From Gammaproteobacteria bacterium (lineage in GTDB: Bacteria; Pseudomonadota; Gammaproteobacteria; GRL18): a DNA stretch of 7,632 bases. The translations under genes and the position numbers were made by a program. Each line of letters opens with the position of its first letter. Within the stretch, counting starts at the first letter, position 1. Below, in pieces: positions 6,153-7,632 of the stretch. The stretch is taken from contig WTAX01000448.1 of the NCBI GenBank assembly GCA_013139395.1, positions 1 to 7,632 on the forward strand, given 5' to 3'. The notes beneath the pieces were generated by a model. The model ran no database searches and was not told the origin of the DNA. It saw only the letters and a program-made list of their open reading frames with translations.

Positions 6153-6183
6153 TATAAATATTTGTATTGGCCTAATATTTATA
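6153..6183. repeat. Perfect 10-base AT-only inverted repeat at the end of the HhH gene
   Basis: TATAAATATT (6153-6162) and AATATTTATA (6174-6183) are exact inverted copies around an 11-base loop. The repeat overlaps the last codons and the stop of the gene at 6172-6738. On that gene's transcript it is followed by A residues rather than a U run, so it is not a standard intrinsic terminator. The stem has no G-C pairs and would be weak. Confidence 0.4.
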
Positions 6184-6738
6184 ATGAGTTGTATTAAATA
6201 GTTTGAAAATTAATTCAGCCTGTTCTTTATCGACACTCTTAATTTGCTTCAATTCATCAACGGATAACTGTGTGATTTCAGTAAAAGACTTGTCAGTTTT
6301 AGCTAGTTTCTTAGCAATGACGCTGTTGATACCGGGTAATAATGAAAGTATTTGAATCAAATCGAATTCATTTTTGAATACGGGCTCTTTAGGTTGTTCA
6401 AGCAACAATTTTTTTTGTTCTAAAGCCTGCTTTAAAGCTGTCATCGTATGAATGTGTGAGACATCTATCCCCTGAGACAAAAGATAATTTTTAATTTTGA
6501 GGTGATTGTTTGTTTCAGCCCTGATGATGACTTTCTTTTTGTATATTGATAAATAGTCATTGTCTTTTGAATTCACGACATAAATTCTTTTCGGAATGTC
6601 CTGCTTCATCCCTGCAGGTATCCAGGGCTTAAATTTTATTTCCTCAGTCGAATTGAGATTGATTATTTTGTTTAGTTCTTTAAGCGCGATACGATTAGCC
6701 AGGTTCTTTTTAACCGTTTTCTTGTCATTATTTGTCAT
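6172..6738 (-). CDS. Unrecognised basic protein with C-terminal helix-hairpin-helix region
   Basis: A 188-residue Lys-rich protein that I do not recognise as a whole. Residues 1-30 are basic (KKTVKKN and following). A middle part (about 33-110) contains alternating hydrophobic stretches such as RIYVVNS and KKVIIRAE, suggesting a small alpha/beta domain. The C-terminus (about 127-181) looks like a helix-hairpin-helix pair: LSLLPGINSVIAKKLAK has the PGI hairpin of HhH motifs, and the following DELKQIKSVDKEQAELIF resembles a degenerate second one, as in the UvrC or ERCC4 tail. HhH motifs bind DNA backbone without sequence specificity, so a nucleic-acid role is inferred. No nuclease or helicase motif is seen and Cys is absent, so no zinc site. 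ATG at 6738 is preferred, with a weak GGA 6 bases upstream; a GTG at 6789 would add 17 residues. It lies upstream of the FKBP unit but 98 bases away. Confidence 0.7.
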   Translation of the reverse strand: MTNNDKKTVKKNLANRIALKELNKIINLNSTEEIKFKPWIPAGMKQDIPKRIYVVNSKDNDYLSIYKKKVIIRAETNNHLKIKNYLLSQGIDVSHIHTMTALKQALEQKKLLLEQPKEPVFKNEFDLIQILSLLPGINSVIAKKLAKTDKSFTEITQLSVDELKQIKSVDKEQAELIFKLFNTTHYKY

Positions 6739-6873
6739 ATTATGTCCGAGAAAAAGTGAGTATTTAACGTAGTGGCGTACGGCGTTCACTGACTTTGGTT
6801 ATGCGCTGGCCATCAATGATTAATATATACCGACTACGAATATATATCCATTAATGTTCGATTGCGTATATAC

Positions 6874-6903
6874 ATTATGTCTGAAGTAAATAAAGTTTTG
6901 CAA
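6874..6903 (-). promoter_or_regulatory. Weak candidate promoter for the HhH gene
   Basis: On the minus strand, TTGCAA (6903-6898) is followed after 18 bases by CATAAT (6879-6874). It would give a leader of about 130 bases before the ATG at 6738. TTGCAA is its own reverse complement and the DNA here is AT-rich, so this could be chance. Confidence 0.25.
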
Positions 6904-7213
6904 ATGTGAGATTCCGGTATCTGGCGTGAAGCGGAAGTTGTGTGTTAGATAATCTTACAGCAGCTTTGAGCACAAACCAGTTATTATCCGGTCAGATAAA
7001 AACTAGTAGTTTCGTCCCTTTGCAGTAATTGGCGGATTTTGTTAAATTTAAAATTCAATTTAAAAAGCAGCCATTATAAACCGACAAAATATTCAGTATT
7101 TAGATTCCTCAAAATAGTTACTACGTACAAATAGCTGTCAGTTGGTTCATGATAGTCAACTCAAGCATACCTCTAAAGCAGAACTACTAGGGAACACGTA
7201 AACCAATTTGATC

Positions 7214-7245
7214 TGACCCCGTTGATTATATGACTCCGTTGATTA
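7214..7245. repeat. Near-perfect tandem repeat TGAC(C/T)CCGTTGATTA
   Basis: TGACCCCGTTGATTA (7214-7228) and TGACTCCGTTGATTA (7231-7245) differ at one of 15 positions and are spaced 17 bases apart. The first copy is preceded by AATTTGATC, giving a TTTGATCTGACCCC string of a kind I associate with the flanks of REP-associated (Y1) transposases. That link is from memory and unproven here; no transposase gene is in the window. Confidence 0.55.
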
Positions 7246-7280
7246 AAAACGAGTCTTTCTCTTCACGTTCCTAACCCGCC

Positions 7281-7309
7281 ACTGGAGAGAAATCTAATAT
7301 TTCTCTAGT
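7281..7309. repeat. Hairpin downstream of the S8 peptidase gene
   Basis: AGAGAAAT (7286-7293) pairs perfectly with ATTTCTCT (7299-7306) around a 5-base loop. ACT (7281-7283) and AGT (7307-7309) extend the stem past a GG bulge. It lies 22 bases beyond the peptidase stop. On the peptidase transcript it is not followed by a U run, so it is not a classical terminator, though it could stabilise the 3' end or be a REP-like element. Confidence 0.45.
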
Positions 7310-7330
7310 TAAAATCAACTTGTCCAGAAG

Positions 7331-7632
7331 TCAAAGTATCAGCAATAAAATAATAGCTGGTACAACGGGGGGAGTAATTGGTTCCAGCAGTGCATTATAT
7401 GCGTTGACGACGCCATTTGTAGTGGTTATTCCACTAAGTGCATCAATGGGCCGTACCGTATTGTAAATGCGATCTCTGACCTGAAGAGGTCCCCAATCCG
7501 GATGGACATCATAGATCAAGGCAGCAATACCAGTTACATGCGAAGCTGCCATGGAGGTACCACTACCCCAGTAATAACTAGACGACATAGTGCTGACAAT
7601 ATTCACTCCAGGTGCACCAACATCGACTGAAT
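7331..7632 (-). CDS. Subtilisin-family (S8) serine peptidase, C-terminal end (gene runs off the right edge)
   Basis: About 99 codons of the 3' end are visible, reading VDVGAPGVNIVST, then GSGTSMAASHVTGIAALI. The GTSMAASHVTG block is the catalytic serine motif of subtilases; the Ser codon is at 7553-7555. The Asp and His of the triad lie outside the window. The region DWGPLQVRDRI and NGVVNAYNALL closes the catalytic domain. After this there are only about 17 residues: a Pro-rich linker (EPITPPVVP) and a short hydrophobic tail (AIILLLIL) ending at TGA. Secreted subtilases of proteobacteria often continue into extra domains, so the abrupt end may mean a natural short form or a truncated one. No start codon is expected in this fragment: the apparent GTG at 7606 is an internal Val. 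Subtilases are usually exported, but the signal peptide region is not visible. Confidence 0.88.
   Translation of the reverse strand, partial: SVDVGAPGVNIVSTMSSSYYWGSGTSMAASHVTGIAALIYDVHPDWGPLQVRDRIYNTVRPIDALSGITTTNGVVNAYNALLEPITPPVVPAIILLLIL

Larger units (their letters stand above)
6739..7330. other. Intergenic region between the HhH gene and the S8 peptidase end
   Basis: Almost 600 bases without a credible gene. 6765-6820 is more GC-rich than the rest and has a short minus-strand frame (a stretch reading IDGQRITKVSERR) without a start codon. 6904-7026 also has short stop-bounded frames on the minus strand. None can be assigned, and old coding remnants are possible. A TTAAATT/AATTTAA inverted pair sits at 7042-7063. 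The right end holds the tandem repeat (7214-7245) and the hairpin (7281-7309). Confidence 0.5.

Noticed and set aside
6739..6789. GTG start adding 17 residues to the HhH protein
   Set aside because: An in-frame ATG at 6738 is available; the extension crosses the DNA with odd composition and has no better ribosome site. It cannot be fully excluded.
6875..6908. Tiny plus-strand ORF beginning ATGTCTGAAGTAAATAAAG
   Set aside because: Only 10 codons before TGA, no ribosome site, no homology recognised.
1..7632. CRISPR arrays, tRNA or rRNA genes, complete insertion sequences
   Set aside because: No regularly spaced repeats, no cloverleaf or rRNA-like stretch, and no transposase gene were seen on reading both strands.

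Overview
The window looks like a piece of an AT-rich bacterial chromosome, most likely gammaproteobacterial. This rests on protein style, Shine-Dalgarno use and sigma70-like promoters. No rRNA, tRNA or other phylogenetic marker is present, so the assignment is an inference. Coding density is moderate, with three AT-rich gene-free stretches of about 490, 490 and 590 bases.

Layout. (1) 1-275, minus strand: 5' part of a beta-class carbonic anhydrase gene, with a good promoter behind it. (2) 276-767: a long divergent intergenic region with dyad symmetries. (3) 768-3231, plus strand: a three-gene cluster of a short rubrerythrin without a rubredoxin domain, a HdrD/GlpC-like protein (two 4Fe-4S motifs plus two CCG-type domains), and a DUF3501 protein. 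A hairpin lies between the first two genes. (4) 3232-3722: intergenic, with an unrecognised minus-strand reading frame that may be a gene remnant, and a clear promoter for the next gene. (5) 3723-4967, plus strand: a double-HD protein ending in an HD-GYP domain, a probable cyclic-di-GMP phosphodiesterase. It meets the next gene tail to tail with overlapping stop codons. (6) 4964-6073, minus strand: a membrane-anchored FKBP-type prolyl isomerase and an SGNH/GDSL hydrolase, 3 bases apart and probably co-translated. (7) 6172-6738, minus strand: an unrecognised basic protein with a C-terminal helix-hairpin-helix region. (8) 6739-7330: intergenic DNA ending in a near-perfect tandem repeat and a hairpin. 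(9) 7331-7632, minus strand: C-terminal end of a subtilisin-family (S8) peptidase that runs out of the window.

How the parts may work together. The rubrerythrin has all the expected diiron ligands but no rubredoxin domain, so it needs an outside electron donor. The adjacent iron-sulfur protein is an obvious candidate, and DUF3501 is the uncharacterised third partner. This trio is the best candidate in the window for an incompletely described system, probably peroxide reduction or thiol/disulfide-linked redox chemistry. The remaining genes look like independent units: c-di-GMP turnover, envelope protein folding, ester hydrolysis and an exported protease.
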